NCBI RefSeq assembly: GCF_024372725.1
Contig: NZ_VOUA01000011.1
Location: 1 to 64,000, forward strand
Direction: 5' to 3'
DNA from: Methanosarcina sp. KYL-1
Lineage (GTDB): Archaea > Halobacteriota > Methanosarcinia > Methanosarcinales > Methanosarcinaceae
Length of the DNA: 64,000 nucleotides
Below the pieces are notes generated by a model. It searched no databases. It had not been told where the DNA came from and worked only from the letters and a program-made list of their open reading frames with translations. Shown piece after piece: positions 45,264-54,318 of the stretch (position 1 is the stretch's first letter; each line of letters opens with the position of its first letter). The translations under genes and the position numbers were made by a program.

Positions 45264-46376
45264 TCAGAGGACTTTTTCCATAATGCCAAGTGCTTTTTCA
45301 ATGTCTGCCATGGATGCTGCATAGGAAATTCTTATGTAGCCGTCGCCTCCGCTTCCGAAAGCTGTCCCGGGTACAACTACCACTCCGTTTGAGATCAGTT
45401 TGGAAGCTACTTCTGCGGAGTTGGAGACTTTCGGGAAGGCGTAGAAAGCCCCTTTGGGGAGCGGGCATTCCATTCCAAGCTCATTGAGGCCTTTTACCAG
45501 CACGTCCCTGCGCTTCCTGAACTCTTCGCGCATGGTTGTGACCGAGTCCTGCGGGCCTGTCACGGCAGCGTGGGCGGCTTTCTGGGCGATGGAGTTGGCG
45601 CAGGCCTGGATGTACTGGTGCACCTTAAGCATCTGGGCCGTATACTCCTGCTTTGCGGCTACGTATCCGAGCCTCCACCCGGTCATGGCATAGCTCTTGG
45701 AAGTTGCGTTTACCGTGATTACATTGTCCGAATAACTGGCAGGGCTTACGTGTTCCCCTTCGTAGATGAAGTATTCGTAGACTTCGTCCGAGATAATCGT
45801 TATTCCGTGGTCGTCGGCAATTTCGGCAAGGGCCTTGATGTCGGCCTTGCTTGCAACGGCGCCCGTGGGGTTGGAGGGGGAGTTAAGGATAATGGCCTTT
45901 GTCTTCGGGGTGATTTTCTCGAGCACGGTTTCCGGCTTCATGGTAAGGTCTTCTGCAAGGGGGACACTTACGGACTTTCCGTTCAGGATCTCGACAAGGG
46001 CGTTGTAGGATACGAAGCCGGGGTTTGAGATAAGGACCTCATCTCCCGGGTTCAGGAGGGCTGCCAGGGCGATTGCCAGGGCTTCAGATGCCCCTGAGGT
46101 GACGATTATTTCCTGGGGGGATACTGAAAACCCGTTCTCCTCCTGGAACTTGCGGCTCAGGGCTTCCCTCAGTTCCGGGATTCCCGGGCCCACGGTGTAG
46201 CCTGTAAAACCTTCGTTTATGGCTTTGATTGCTGCGGCCTTGATATGCTTCGGGGTGTCGAAGTCAGGCTGCCCCAATCCGAGGTTGATGGCGTTTGAGC
46301 CTGCAGCTTCGAAGATCTTCCGGATCCCTGATGTGTCTATCCTGAGTACGTTCTCTGAAAACTTCATGTCCTTCAT
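45264..46376 (-). CDS. class I PLP-dependent aminotransferase
   Basis: The 370-residue fold-type I aminotransferase has INLGLGQPDFDTP near the N-terminus, SGASEALAIALAAL, NSPSNPTGAVAS, SDEVYEYFIYEG and the PLP lysine Lys227 in ATSKSYAMTGWRLGY, then RISYAAS near the end. It is close to the archaeal aspartate/alanine aminotransferases (AspC-like); the exact amino-donor is not readable. It is cytoplasmic. A start at Met4 (MKFSENVLRID) is possible. It lies 120 bp downstream of the phosphohexuloisomerase gene on the same strand; metabolic linkage is not evident. Confidence 0.92.
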   Translation of the reverse strand: MKDMKFSENVLRIDTSGIRKIFEAAGSNAINLGLGQPDFDTPKHIKAAAIKAINEGFTGYTVGPGIPELREALSRKFQEENGFSVSPQEIIVTSGASEALAIALAALLNPGDEVLISNPGFVSYNALVEILNGKSVSVPLAEDLTMKPETVLEKITPKTKAIILNSPSNPTGAVASKADIKALAEIADDHGITIISDEVYEYFIYEGEHVSPASYSDNVITVNATSKSYAMTGWRLGYVAAKQEYTAQMLKVHQYIQACANSIAQKAAHAAVTGPQDSVTTMREEFRKRRDVLVKGLNELGMECPLPKGAFYAFPKVSNSAEVASKLISNGVVVVPGTAFGSGGDGYIRISYAASMADIEKALGIMEKVL

Positions 46377-46495
46377 GTCAGACCCTCCTGCTCTTATTCC
46401 TGCCGGTTTTTATGTTTCCTGCCAGTGGGTTCCCATGCCAGCGGCCCGCAGGCTCAGGATGTCCCGGCCTTTTTCGGGCTTTTGTTTCAGGGTTT

Positions 46496-47110
46496 TTATT
46501 CGATATTCGTGTGCCTTGACTTGAGTTCGGCTTCCGAGGCCCCTGTAAGCATAATCAGCTGGGCGATTACCGAGTCCAGGAACACAAGTGAGGTGATCTC
46601 AAAAGCAGTTCCCAGGGGAGGCAGGTTTTTGTAATCTCCCCGCATGTTCCTCTCAAGGTAGCCTCCTGCGTCGAGGTCGTTTTTGGCCTTGCTCGGGAGA
46701 ACCATGGCTATGTCCGAAATCCTGCCGAGTGTAGACTCTTTTTTGGAAGTGACCGTTATCAGGGGTGATCCGATATCCTTTACGATTTTCCCAAGGTCAG
46801 CTATGGAACGGGTTTCCCCTGACCCTGAGATCGCAATCACGACATCTTCCTCGCGCACGGCCGGGGTGGTGGTCTCTCCGACAACATACACGGTAAACCC
46901 GAGGTGCATGAGGCGCATGGCAAAAGCCTTGGCAACAAGCCCTGACCTTCCGGCACCCATTACAAAGACCCTTTCGCCTTCAAGGATTTTTTTGAGCATG
47001 CCTTTTATGGCTTCCTGGTCAAGCTTGCCAATCACGTCATTTAGCTGATCCACAATCAATCTCATTGATAACAGTACATCTTCGCAGTCATTTACCTGAA
47101 ATTCTTTCAT
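46496..47110 (-). CDS. hxlB: 6-phospho-3-hexuloisomerase
   Basis: The 204-residue SIS-domain protein has the phosphosugar-binding sequence VMGAGRSGLVAKAFAMRLMHLG and ISGSGETRSIADL, plus the family helix DQEAIKGMLKKIL. With 3-hexulose-6-phosphate synthase it interconverts fructose 6-phosphate and ribulose 5-phosphate plus formaldehyde in archaea, supplying pentoses. The start at ATG 47110 follows a clear GGAG ribosome site at proper spacing; an upstream frame to 47170 adds 20 unlikely residues. No hxlA gene is in the window. Confidence 0.92.
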   Translation of the reverse strand: MKEFQVNDCEDVLLSMRLIVDQLNDVIGKLDQEAIKGMLKKILEGERVFVMGAGRSGLVAKAFAMRLMHLGFTVYVVGETTTPAVREEDVVIAISGSGETRSIADLGKIVKDIGSPLITVTSKKESTLGRISDIAMVLPSKAKNDLDAGGYLERNMRGDYKNLPPLGTAFEITSLVFLDSVIAQLIMLTGASEAELKSRHTNIE

Positions 47111-47498
47111 ACGAGTTCTCCGAAAAAAATATTGGGGCAACTCCCCAATTTCCTTATCGATAATAATCAATTGGTTAGCGCTTGATTTACCGATCTACAT
47201 CAAATAACTAACGATGGTTCCTTAAATTATTTACTAATCTAATGAAAGTCCTTTAACTTATTAATGACAGTTCATTAAATTATTCGTGTATAATCTCCCC
47301 GAAAGCTTTCGAAAACCTTTCGGGAAGGGTATCCGGGCAAATTCCCGGAAAGCTTCATGCAATTGCTTCTGCTACTTCTGCTGCTTCCGCTGCAGGCCCG
47401 GGTTCTATGAGGGGGCGGGCGTGTATCCGGACAAATTCCCGGAAAACTTCCTTACAATGCCTCTGCGCATGTCGGTTGCCTCTGCGCATGTCGACCTT
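47111..47498. other. intergenic region with duplicated segments
   Basis: The segment tatccgggcaaattcccgga (about 47330) recurs with changes at about 47422. The sequence gcctctgcgcatgtcg is present twice (about 47459 and 47479). The AT-rich part (47200-47290) should hold the hxlB promoter. No gene is seen. Confidence 0.5.
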
Positions 47499-48011
47499 TT
47501 ATCGGGAGCTTTGCGGTTCCGTCTTATAATTGATTGCCTTCAGTTCCCAGCTTTCAATATTGCTTCTGAATTCCTGGTAGAGCCGCTGTATGTCGCAATC
47601 GCTTCCGTTCCAGTAGAAGTCTTTACGCACGTCTCCTCTCCGGAGTTCTTCAACAATAAATTTGGATAAATGAAAAAGGGCTTTTTTGCTGGAAAATGGG
47701 ATACTGTAGTTCACCCGATATCCGCCTGAGGTTTTCCCGTAGGAAACCAGTGTGTACCCCTTGCTTTCATATTCGGTGATGTCATCAAAATCGCAGATAA
47801 TCTCAAACTCATGAACGGTGGAAGGGTCCACTTTTGAGATCCCTAAAAGTACCTGCGCTATGATGTAATCGGGAACCTTACGTCCGAACCATACGGCAAT
47901 CTTTCCGTAGGTACAGATCACATTGACGTCGTTCCTGCCCATCTCAAAGGAACCGAGGGACTGGGGAGGGAATATTTTTACTTCCAGGTCTTGTGTCTTC
48001 TGGGCACACAT
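47499..48011 (-). CDS. hypothetical protein in the Era-like/DUF2073 operon
   Basis: The product is about 170 residues, soluble, with mixed alpha/beta character (VNVICTYGKIAVWFGRKVPDYIIAQVLLGISKVD; EFEIICDFDDITEYESKGYTLVSYG). It has one Cys pair too distant for a metal site. I do not recognise the family. It starts a few bases after the DUF2073 stop (ATG 48011, or GTG 48020), so it is the third gene of the Era-like GTPase operon and probably shares its function. Confidence 0.7.
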   Translation of the reverse strand: MCAQKTQDLEVKIFPPQSLGSFEMGRNDVNVICTYGKIAVWFGRKVPDYIIAQVLLGISKVDPSTVHEFEIICDFDDITEYESKGYTLVSYGKTSGGYRVNYSIPFSSKKALFHLSKFIVEELRRGDVRKDFYWNGSDCDIQRLYQEFRSNIESWELKAINYKTEPQSSR

Positions 48012-48025
48012 TGTTTCCACTTCAT

Positions 48026-48394
48026 TTATTCACTTGCAGAGACAAGTGCACTGATAAGGTTCCGGTCCTTTTTGAGGGTTTTGAGCTGGTTTGCAGGTCC
48101 TATCACAGTGAGCCTTTTATTACTCTGTTTTTTGAAGAATTTTCCCAGCAAGGAGGCGTCCGTATTTGCGGGGTAGCTCTGCATCTCAATTCCAGAAAAC
48201 ACATCCGGCTGGATGGCCGACATTGTCATTTCGATGAGCTTTGCTTCCTCCATAGGGTTTAAGCCCTTTTCAAGCACCAGGATTTTTCCTTTCCTTACCT
48301 CGTCGATGATATAGCGGACTTTTTCCATCGAAGCCATCTGGGATATCTTGGCTTCGGATACAAGATCCATTTGAATTCCCTGCATGTCGATCAC
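48026..48394 (-). CDS. DUF2073 protein
   Basis: The 122-residue protein (MIDMQGIQMDLVSEAKISQ, VLEKGLNPMEEAKLIEMTM, NKRLTVIGPANQLKTLKKD) belongs to the archaeal DUF2073 family. Its ATG overlaps the stop of the Era-like GTPase gene by four bases, a classical translational coupling. In archaea DUF2073 and this GTPase are found together, so it is likely a partner or cofactor of the GTPase; the activity is unknown. Confidence 0.87.
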   Translation of the reverse strand: MIDMQGIQMDLVSEAKISQMASMEKVRYIIDEVRKGKILVLEKGLNPMEEAKLIEMTMSAIQPDVFSGIEMQSYPANTDASLLGKFFKKQSNKRLTVIGPANQLKTLKKDRNLISALVSASE

Positions 48395-49032
48395 CCGAAC
48401 TGTTTTGCAAGTGCTTCATAAAACGAGTCCATTCCGACTCCTTCAAGCGCTGAGACCGGAACCATCGGGTGCTGTGGGAAGGCTTCCTTGATAACTCCGG
48501 GGTCGGCATCCGGAAGGTCAACCTTGTTTGCAACTATCAAGAGGGGCAGGTTTCTGGCTTCCATATTCCCGATTACCGTCACATTAACCTGTGTGTACGG
48601 GTTTTCAGTGGAGTCCATGACCAGGATGACCCCGTCAAGGTCTTCGAGCCACTTAACGGCTTCGATCACACCTTCCGTTGCTTCCTTGGACCTTTTCTTC
48701 GACTCGACATCGTTCATCCCCTGCTCCATGAAATCATGGAAATCGATTTTCGTGGCAAGTCCGGGGGTGTCCACGATATCAAGGGTGATTGTGTGCCCGT
48801 TTGCTTCGATGGTGAGGCCGTTCCGGCGTTTTGCATGCCTGGTTTCGTGGGCGATATGCGACACGGAGCCCATGGTTTCCTCATTCCCTACCCAATCGTG
48901 AAGGATCCGGTTGCTGAGGGTTGTCTTGCCGGCGTTAGGGGGTCCGTAGATTCCTATACAAGCTCCCTTTTTCTTAAACATCTTATTAAAGATCTTTGAA
49001 AAGCTTACCTTAAATCGTTTTATCATACTCAT
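48391..49032 (-). CDS. archaeal Era-like GTPase
   Basis: The 213-residue GTPase has G1 GPPNAGKT at 30-37, G3 DTPG at 88-91 and G4 ANKVDLPD (about 168-175), preceded by a basic amphipathic N-terminus (SMIKRFKVSFSKIFNKMFKKK) that could bind membrane or RNA. It lacks the KH domain of bacterial Era. The family belongs to the TrmE-Era-EngA-type P-loop GTPases and is conserved in archaea with DUF2073. Its role is inferred to be in ribosome or RNA metabolism. Confidence 0.87.
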   Translation of the reverse strand: MSMIKRFKVSFSKIFNKMFKKKGACIGIYGPPNAGKTTLSNRILHDWVGNEETMGSVSHIAHETRHAKRRNGLTIEANGHTITLDIVDTPGLATKIDFHDFMEQGMNDVESKKRSKEATEGVIEAVKWLEDLDGVILVMDSTENPYTQVNVTVIGNMEARNLPLLIVANKVDLPDADPGVIKEAFPQHPMVPVSALEGVGMDSFYEALAKQFG

Positions 49033-49927
49033 TGCTTCCCTCCGTTGGGAAAGGCATACACCTAAGGATTTTCGGATTGCTTTCCTTATGAGTGGATGGT
49101 GTTTTGCACAACTCTGCTATCTTAATCGACCCATGCATATAAATAATTTTCATTTGTTGAGTCCAGGAAACCGCAGAAATTGAAGACACTCGGCTTCCTC
49201 TCCGGTATAAGCCCTGGATATAATAAGGATATTTGCACCCTTTCTCATATGGAGGCGCAACTGCCTCCGTGAAAATAACACCAGGATATAAATAAATTTC
49301 TTGTCAAATGCCTGTTTTCCGGGAGTAAATTCCTTGAAAGGCTTTATTTTCATGAGGAACTTTCATGTCTTCCGCAAATACTTTTCCCGAGTGTAAAACT
49401 TTTTTTAGGTGCGTACAGATTCTCTGTATGTTCCTTTAAATAACTTCCTATAACTTCCTATTTCCATTCCGGATTCTAACAATAAAAATGACTGTTAACA
49501 ACACAGGTCCGACCCTCAGTATGTCGTTTTCATCCGGGTTGCGTCTGTGTTTCTAAAATGCCTTTTTAGCCTTTTTCCCGTTATTCAGCCTTTTTCTCGA
49601 GATTACGGTACGAAAATTCCTGTCTTCCGGGTTTTGCGTTTTTTCCTTTTTCCTGGCACTTCAGGGCAAATTAAGGCGTTTTTTCTGCAGATGTGCTCAA
49701 CAATCCATATATGCACCTCAGGAAGAGCGGTTTTTGCCGGATCTCGCCGCAGGTGCTTACCTGTGTTTCACGGTACGGTTATTTTGCTTAACTCTGAACT
49801 TAAGCGCTATTCCTATATTTATCTTTTTTACTTTTTATGGAAGGGGCTTCAGGGGAGCAGTATTTTTTTCTTTTTCGGCAGTATTTTCCTTTCCCTCGTG
49901 GCTTTGCTTTTCCCGGGCAGGGCCTTT
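49033..49927. other. 900-bp region without a recognised gene
   Basis: Short open frames on both strands (for example 49150-49353 minus, 49547-49975 plus) lack family features, and the plus-strand ones are rich in Phe/Cys/Ser, as expected from T-rich non-coding DNA. No tRNA-like or strongly paired structure was noticed. The promoter of the Era-like operon lies near 49080-49140 (TATA-like catatAAATAA). Confidence 0.4.
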
Positions 49928-50923
49928 TCATTTGTCCCTTATGGAGGAATTTATGGCTACTTCGGCTATGTTTGAGCCCAGGTCTCCTATCCTGGAGAGG
50001 CTGTCCACAACCATCCCGAGGGATATCATGGTTTCGTGGGATTCCAGGTTGAGGATGGATGCGTTCAGTTCCTTTACCCGGGGCCGCATGCTGTTGATGC
50101 CGTCGATTACCTTGTTGGCAAGGGGTGTATCCGCATTATAAAGGGAATCCATTGCCTGCTTCACAAGTTCCATGTAAGTGTTGCTTAGGTCCTCAATCTC
50201 TTCCATTACATCGGCACGAACAGCGGTTTCCAGCTTTGAGGCAACGTTTGCTATCCTCTGGGCGTGGTCTGCGATTCTTTCCAGGGGGCTTGCCGCCATC
50301 CTGAAATCGTGGTATTCCTCGATACTTGTTTCCGAGGAGTCGGGTATCCTGCCCCCGCAAAGGACGGACCTGAACTGCTTGGAGATCATGAGGTACAACC
50401 TGTCTACCTCGTCATCCCTCTGGCTCACGTCCAGGGCAAGGTCGTGGTCAACAGTCCGCAGAGCCCTTATGGCATCCTCTTGCATGGAACTTGTGATCAG
50501 GAACATCCGGTGTACGCCTTTTTTGATAGGGAGTTCACTGGGGTTCAGGAGGTCCTGGATGACCACGCAGTTTGCGCTTTCCTCGATGATTTCAGGGCCG
50601 ATCAGTTTGTAACATACCTTCCGGATGATCTGTTTCTGTTCGGAAAGTATCCTCTTTGAGGTGAATTCTATCCTGTCGTAGCCATAAATGTATGCGGCAA
50701 TAATATCCCTTTCAAGGGCGTTTCCTTCACAGTCGGTAATGTCGATCTTTTTCGTCTTGAGCGCTTGCCCTTCCAGGATCGGGTCAATCACCAGTTTCCC
50801 GTCGGGTTGGGTCAGGAGGGAAACCCGCATTCCGGTTTTGATTCCTACTTTTTCAGCCCACTGTTTGGGGAGGGAGATAATGAATGTGGATCCGCCGGTC
50901 TGTTGAACTTTTCTGGTCTCTAT
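49928..50923 (-). CDS. AbrB-PhoU-type phosphate uptake regulator, apparent ATA start
   Basis: The 332-residue protein has an N-terminal AbrB/SpoVT-like DNA-binding domain (about 3-45: ETRKVQQTGGSTFIISLPKQWAEKVGIKTG) and a PhoU-like helical region (about 120-330, with repeated E/D-x3-D pattern metal sites, EVDRLYLMISKQF and ERIADHAQRIANVAS). Archaeal proteins of this type regulate phosphate transport. The first ATG (50830) would delete most of the AbrB domain. Upstream the frame is open only to TAA 50939-50941 and contains no ATG, GTG or TTG; ATA at 50921-50923 lies seven bases after AGGGG and gives the expected N-terminus. Confidence 0.85.
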   Translation of the reverse strand: METRKVQQTGGSTFIISLPKQWAEKVGIKTGMRVSLLTQPDGKLVIDPILEGQALKTKKIDITDCEGNALERDIIAAYIYGYDRIEFTSKRILSEQKQIIRKVCYKLIGPEIIEESANCVVIQDLLNPSELPIKKGVHRMFLITSSMQEDAIRALRTVDHDLALDVSQRDDEVDRLYLMISKQFRSVLCGGRIPDSSETSIEEYHDFRMAASPLERIADHAQRIANVASKLETAVRADVMEEIEDLSNTYMELVKQAMDSLYNADTPLANKVIDGINSMRPRVKELNASILNLESHETMISLGMVVDSLSRIGDLGSNIAEVAINSSIRDK

Positions 50924-51192
50924 ATTAATTCCCCTTTTTTACTTAATGAAGTTAAATATCAAGATTTGATACTATTTGCTACATATTTATAGTATATATC
51001 TATTGGTAGTGCTCTAAGGTCATATTATATATAGCAATTGAATCTACTATTTATATTTTTAAGATTTTTAGGTTTTCAGAAATAAACATATAAAATAAAC
51101 TTATAATTATTGGTACAACTGTAAAACTTGAATTTATTCATGGTTTCTGCGGGCAGTAAAAATTATTAAAGAACAGCGCGTTCTGGGGCTGG

Positions 51193-52074
51193 ATGACGTT
51201 TGAAGGGCATGCCTGCGCTTCCGGGGCAGGGACGATTATAAACGCCATAGCAACCTGGAAAGGCGCAGCATTCGGGATAGACTTAAAGACCTTTGCAAAA
51301 GTGGAACTTTTCGAAGGTGAAACCGGGATTTCCGGCTCAATCGAAGGGATGCCTGAGGGAGACACCCGGCTCATAGAGCGCTGTGTCGAGCTAACCCTGG
51401 GGCAGTTAGGGCTCGAACTCGGGGGCACGGTAAGGACCGGGAGTGAAATCCCCCTGGCTGGCGGGCTTAAGAGCAGCAGTGCGGCAGCAAATGCAACAGT
51501 CCTGGCAACACTGGAGGCAGTTGGTGAGGCCCTCCCTCCCCTTGAAATCGTTAAGCTGGGGGTCAGGGCTGCAAAAGAAGTAGGAGTTACGGTAACCGGG
51601 GCTTTTGATGATGCCTGTGCATCCTTTTTCGGGGGGGTCGTGATCACGGACAACCGGGAAATGGAGCTTGTCAAAAGAGAAGAGTTCGAGTCAAAGGTAC
51701 TGATCTTTGCCCCTGCCAGGAGGGCTTTCAGTGCCGATACCGATGTAAAGCGCTCCCGGCTTATTGCCCCCTATGTGGAGCTGGCTTACGGGCTTGCCCT
51801 TGAAGGTGACTACGAACGCGCCATGACTTTAAACGGTTTCCTTTACTGCGGGGCGCTCGGTTTTGATACCGAGTACATGCTCAGGGCCCTGGAATGCGGG
51901 GTAAAAGGAGTCAGCCTGTCCGGGACCGGCCCTTCCTATGCCGCCCTTGTGGGCCAGGAGCAGGTAAAAGAGCTTAAACAGGCCTGGGAAAGCTGCGGGC
52001 TTGAAGGAAAGGTCATAGAGACCAGTATAAATAACAGGGATGCAATAACTTTAAGCAGGGAGGTATCCTTTTGA
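51193..52074 (+). CDS. aroK: archaeal shikimate kinase (GHMP family)
   Basis: The 293-residue GHMP kinase has the ATP-binding motif PLAGGLKSSSAAANAT (about 88-103), a substrate region TGAFDDACASFFGG and the C-terminal GVSLSGTGPSYAAL. The archaeal shikimate kinase belongs to this family rather than the bacterial AroK P-loop family. It phosphorylates shikimate in chorismate synthesis. Its TGA overlaps the TTG start of the chorismate mutase gene by four bases, so the two are coupled. Confidence 0.93.
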   Translation: MTFEGHACASGAGTIINAIATWKGAAFGIDLKTFAKVELFEGETGISGSIEGMPEGDTRLIERCVELTLGQLGLELGGTVRTGSEIPLAGGLKSSSAAANATVLATLEAVGEALPPLEIVKLGVRAAKEVGVTVTGAFDDACASFFGGVVITDNREMELVKREEFESKVLIFAPARRAFSADTDVKRSRLIAPYVELAYGLALEGDYERAMTLNGFLYCGALGFDTEYMLRALECGVKGVSLSGTGPSYAALVGQEQVKELKQAWESCGLEGKVIETSINNRDAITLSREVSF

Positions 52075-52358
52075 GTGAGCTTGAAGCTGTCCGCAAAGAG
52101 ATTGAGGTAATTGACCGGGAAATCCTTGCCCTGATTAATAGAAGGGTCAACCTGGCTGAAAAGGTTCTGGAATCAAAAAGAATAAATGGGACCTCCATAA
52201 ATGACCGTAAGCAAAATGAAGTCGTGCTTAACCGTGCCGTGAACGCCGCAACCGAACTAAACCTCGATTTGGGGTCCGTAAAGGCGATTTTCGAAATCCT
52301 TATCAGGATGAGCATCGAACGCCAAAAAGAGTTGAGCGGCAAGGGAAACCTTCCCTGA
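52071..52358 (+). CDS. chorismate mutase (AroQ type)
   Basis: The 95-residue all-helical protein (LEAVRKEIEVIDREILALINRRVNLAEKVLESK, then ILIRMSIERQ) is an AroQ-type chorismate mutase domain, which converts chorismate to prephenate toward Phe and Tyr. The start is TTG 52071, about nine bases after GGGAGG; its TTGA overlaps the kinase stop. Free-standing mutases of this size are common in archaea. Confidence 0.93.
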   Translation: MSELEAVRKEIEVIDREILALINRRVNLAEKVLESKRINGTSINDRKQNEVVLNRAVNAATELNLDLGSVKAIFEILIRMSIERQKELSGKGNLP

Positions 52359-52380
52359 GCGGCCCCGATAGGAGTAAAAA

Positions 52381-52776
52381 ATGGTCGATATTTCACTGAT
52401 TATGGGTTCAGAATCCGACAGGTCAATAGCCAACCGGGCGATTGCTGTTCTGGAAAAAAGCAAGTACACGTTCGAAGTGAGGGTAATATCCGCTCACAGA
52501 AACCCGGATGAGCTTGACAGTTACGTCGCAGGTACCGATGCAAAGGTCTTCATTACGATAGCAGGCCTATCGGCAGCCCTTCCGGGAGTGGTGGCTTCCA
52601 GGACAAAAAAGCCGGTAATAGGTGTCCCGGTAAGCGCAAAACTCGGAGGACTTGACGCCCTCCTCTCCATAGCCCAGATGCCTCCGGGCGTGCCTGTTGC
52701 CAGCGTGGGAGTTGACAACGGCGCAAATGGCGCACACCTTGCCCTGAGGATTTTGGATTTAATCGATAACGAGTAA
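52381..52776 (+). CDS. purE: PurE, phosphoribosylaminoimidazole carboxylase / mutase
   Basis: The 131-residue protein has the PurE active-site signatures: G-S-E-S-D at 9-13, S-A-H-R at about 37-40, and [22 protein letters not shown] and [18 protein letters not shown]. It carries out the CO2-adding or mutase step of purine synthesis. It follows chorismate mutase by 22 bp on the same strand, probably one transcript although the pathways differ. The length is slightly shorter than the common 160-residue form, consistent with archaeal PurE. Confidence 0.93.
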   Translation: MVDISLIMGSESDRSIANRAIAVLEKSKYTFEVRVISAHRNPDELDSYVAGTDAKVFITIAGLSAALPGVVASRTKKPVIGVPVSAKLGGLDALLSIAQMPPGVPVASVGVDNGANGAHLALRILDLIDNE

Positions 52777-53353
52777 CTTCCATTCTTTAAGAAGTGCCTC
52801 CTGCCTGAGGCTTTATTATTTCCTTTTTCTTTTCCGGGCCAGTTAATGTATGCCATTTCTGATTTTTTGCTGCTTGAAATAGCCAGTTCTGATATTCCTG
52901 TTCTGGTTTTTTGCTGCTTGAAATAGGAAGGTTTTTTGAAGCTGTGCTTTTTGAAAAAGGACTTCGGCTCTATGCAGCCAGCTCAGGATTAGTTTGGGGG
53001 TGGGCACCTGAGTGGGAGTAGTGGGTGGGGATGGGGGGTAAAAGAATCGGTTGAGGTTTACAACAAAAAACAGTTTTCTCAGATGCCCATTCATTCTAAT
53101 ATGTTACATTATATATAAAAAAGCAGTTATACTGCAGTTTTTATGGACTTTTTGGAAGTACTTATATTTTTGAAGTAAGATTTCCGTTTCAAGTCCTGAA
53201 TCTTGCAGTGGAAAAAGTTCAGTTCCCGGTGGGGATGCATTCCTCCGGCTTTTTGCGGGAAGAGGGGCCGGAGTTGCCGGCAGCCAGGGTCGTAGCCCCA
53301 GATAGGGCTGTTCTGGGCTGCTTCGGGTTTCCGGGATATATGTGAGTATTGTC
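52777..53353. other. intergenic region between convergent genes
   Basis: This is non-coding. It contains a duplicated short segment (tttttgctgcttgaaatag at about 52863 and 52908) and G-rich sequence at 52985-53045. Open frames are short and without family features. It lies between PurE (plus) and the Dph6-like gene (minus). Confidence 0.5.
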
Positions 53354-54025
53354 TCAGTTCTTGTCGACCAGTTTTGCCTCAAGGATTTTTAAGACACCCG
53401 TGTCGCCAACCCATTCGATTTCGGTTTTCAGGATTTCTATGCGTTTTTTGAAGAAGGGTGCGTCAAGGACGAGGGTCTCGTACTCTCCGCCTTCCCCTGC
53501 CATGTGTACCATACGCCTGCGGTTCAGGGCTTTTAAGTTTTCAATGGAGTTGACGTTAATGGGCCTGCCCAGCCAGGACTCATCCAGCCCGTCGGCTGCA
53601 ACCCTGACAATCCGGATGTCGAGCACCTTTATCATCTCGTGGAGCAGTTCTTCAGGGTCCCTGTGCCAGAGAGGGGCGTAAACTTCAAGCCCAAGGGAGT
53701 CGCAGATCTTCTGCACCCTGCTTGCCTGGTACTGGGACTCGATGGCGCCTACCGTGACCCCGTCAACGTCCACTTTCTTTAAGGCGAGGGTCAGGTCGTC
53801 CAGTTCAAGTTCCTTGATCCCGCTGGACTGCTGCTGGATAAGGGGGATTTCACAGGCCTCGGAGATCAGTTTGACCATGTGGAGGTTGATGGAGTGGTAC
53901 ATATAGGAGTCATCCCTGGCAGGGATGATGTTTATGAGGTGTGTGACCTCGTGCCCTTCCTGGAGGGCCTTGTATATGGCGAAGATCGAGTCCTTGCCAC
54001 CGGAAACCAGTGCTGCGAGTTTCAT
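53354..54025 (-). CDS. Dph6-like ATP-pyrophosphatase (diphthine-ammonia ligase family)
   Basis: The 223-residue protein starts at MKLAALVSGGKDSIFA, with the PP-loop motif S-G-G-K-D-S at 8-13; an extra upstream Met adds six residues. It also has ESQYQASRVQKICDSLGLEVYAPLWHRDP and the C-terminal GEGGEYETLVLDAPFF, characteristic of the Dph6/TIGR00289 family, which amidates diphthine in translation elongation factor 2. The diphthine synthase gene DphB is 3 kb away on the same strand, which supports the role. Confidence 0.88.
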   Translation of the reverse strand: MKLAALVSGGKDSIFAIYKALQEGHEVTHLINIIPARDDSYMYHSINLHMVKLISEACEIPLIQQQSSGIKELELDDLTLALKKVDVDGVTVGAIESQYQASRVQKICDSLGLEVYAPLWHRDPEELLHEMIKVLDIRIVRVAADGLDESWLGRPINVNSIENLKALNRRRMVHMAGEGGEYETLVLDAPFFKKRIEILKTEIEWVGDTGVLKILEAKLVDKN

Positions 54026-54210
54026 CTGCATCACATTTTTCATATCTTTATCTCTATTTTTCTAAATTGGGGGTTTACATTTCGGGCCTTATGTCTGCCG
54101 GGTCTGTATGCTTACTTAACTTTTATAGTGTTCTGTTTTTTTTTCGCCGGCTGCCTTTCCGGGAGGGGTCCGTAAGGGTTATGAGAGGTTTATGAGAGGT
54201 CTATGGAAGG

Positions 54211-54260
54211 GTTTGGAAGGGTTTGGAAGGGTTTGGAAGGGTTTGGAAGGGTTTGGAAAT
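54211..54260. repeat. 10-bp tandem repeat
   Basis: Four full copies of gtttggaagg and a partial fifth lie between the Dph6-like gene and the PfkB kinase gene. A related unit tatgagaggt/c precedes (54180-54202) and gttatggaaat follows. Confidence 0.9.
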
Positions 54261-54318
54261 GTTATGGAAATGTTATGGAAAGTTTATTGAAGCCTGGCTT
54301 CCTGAAGACCCCTTTTCT

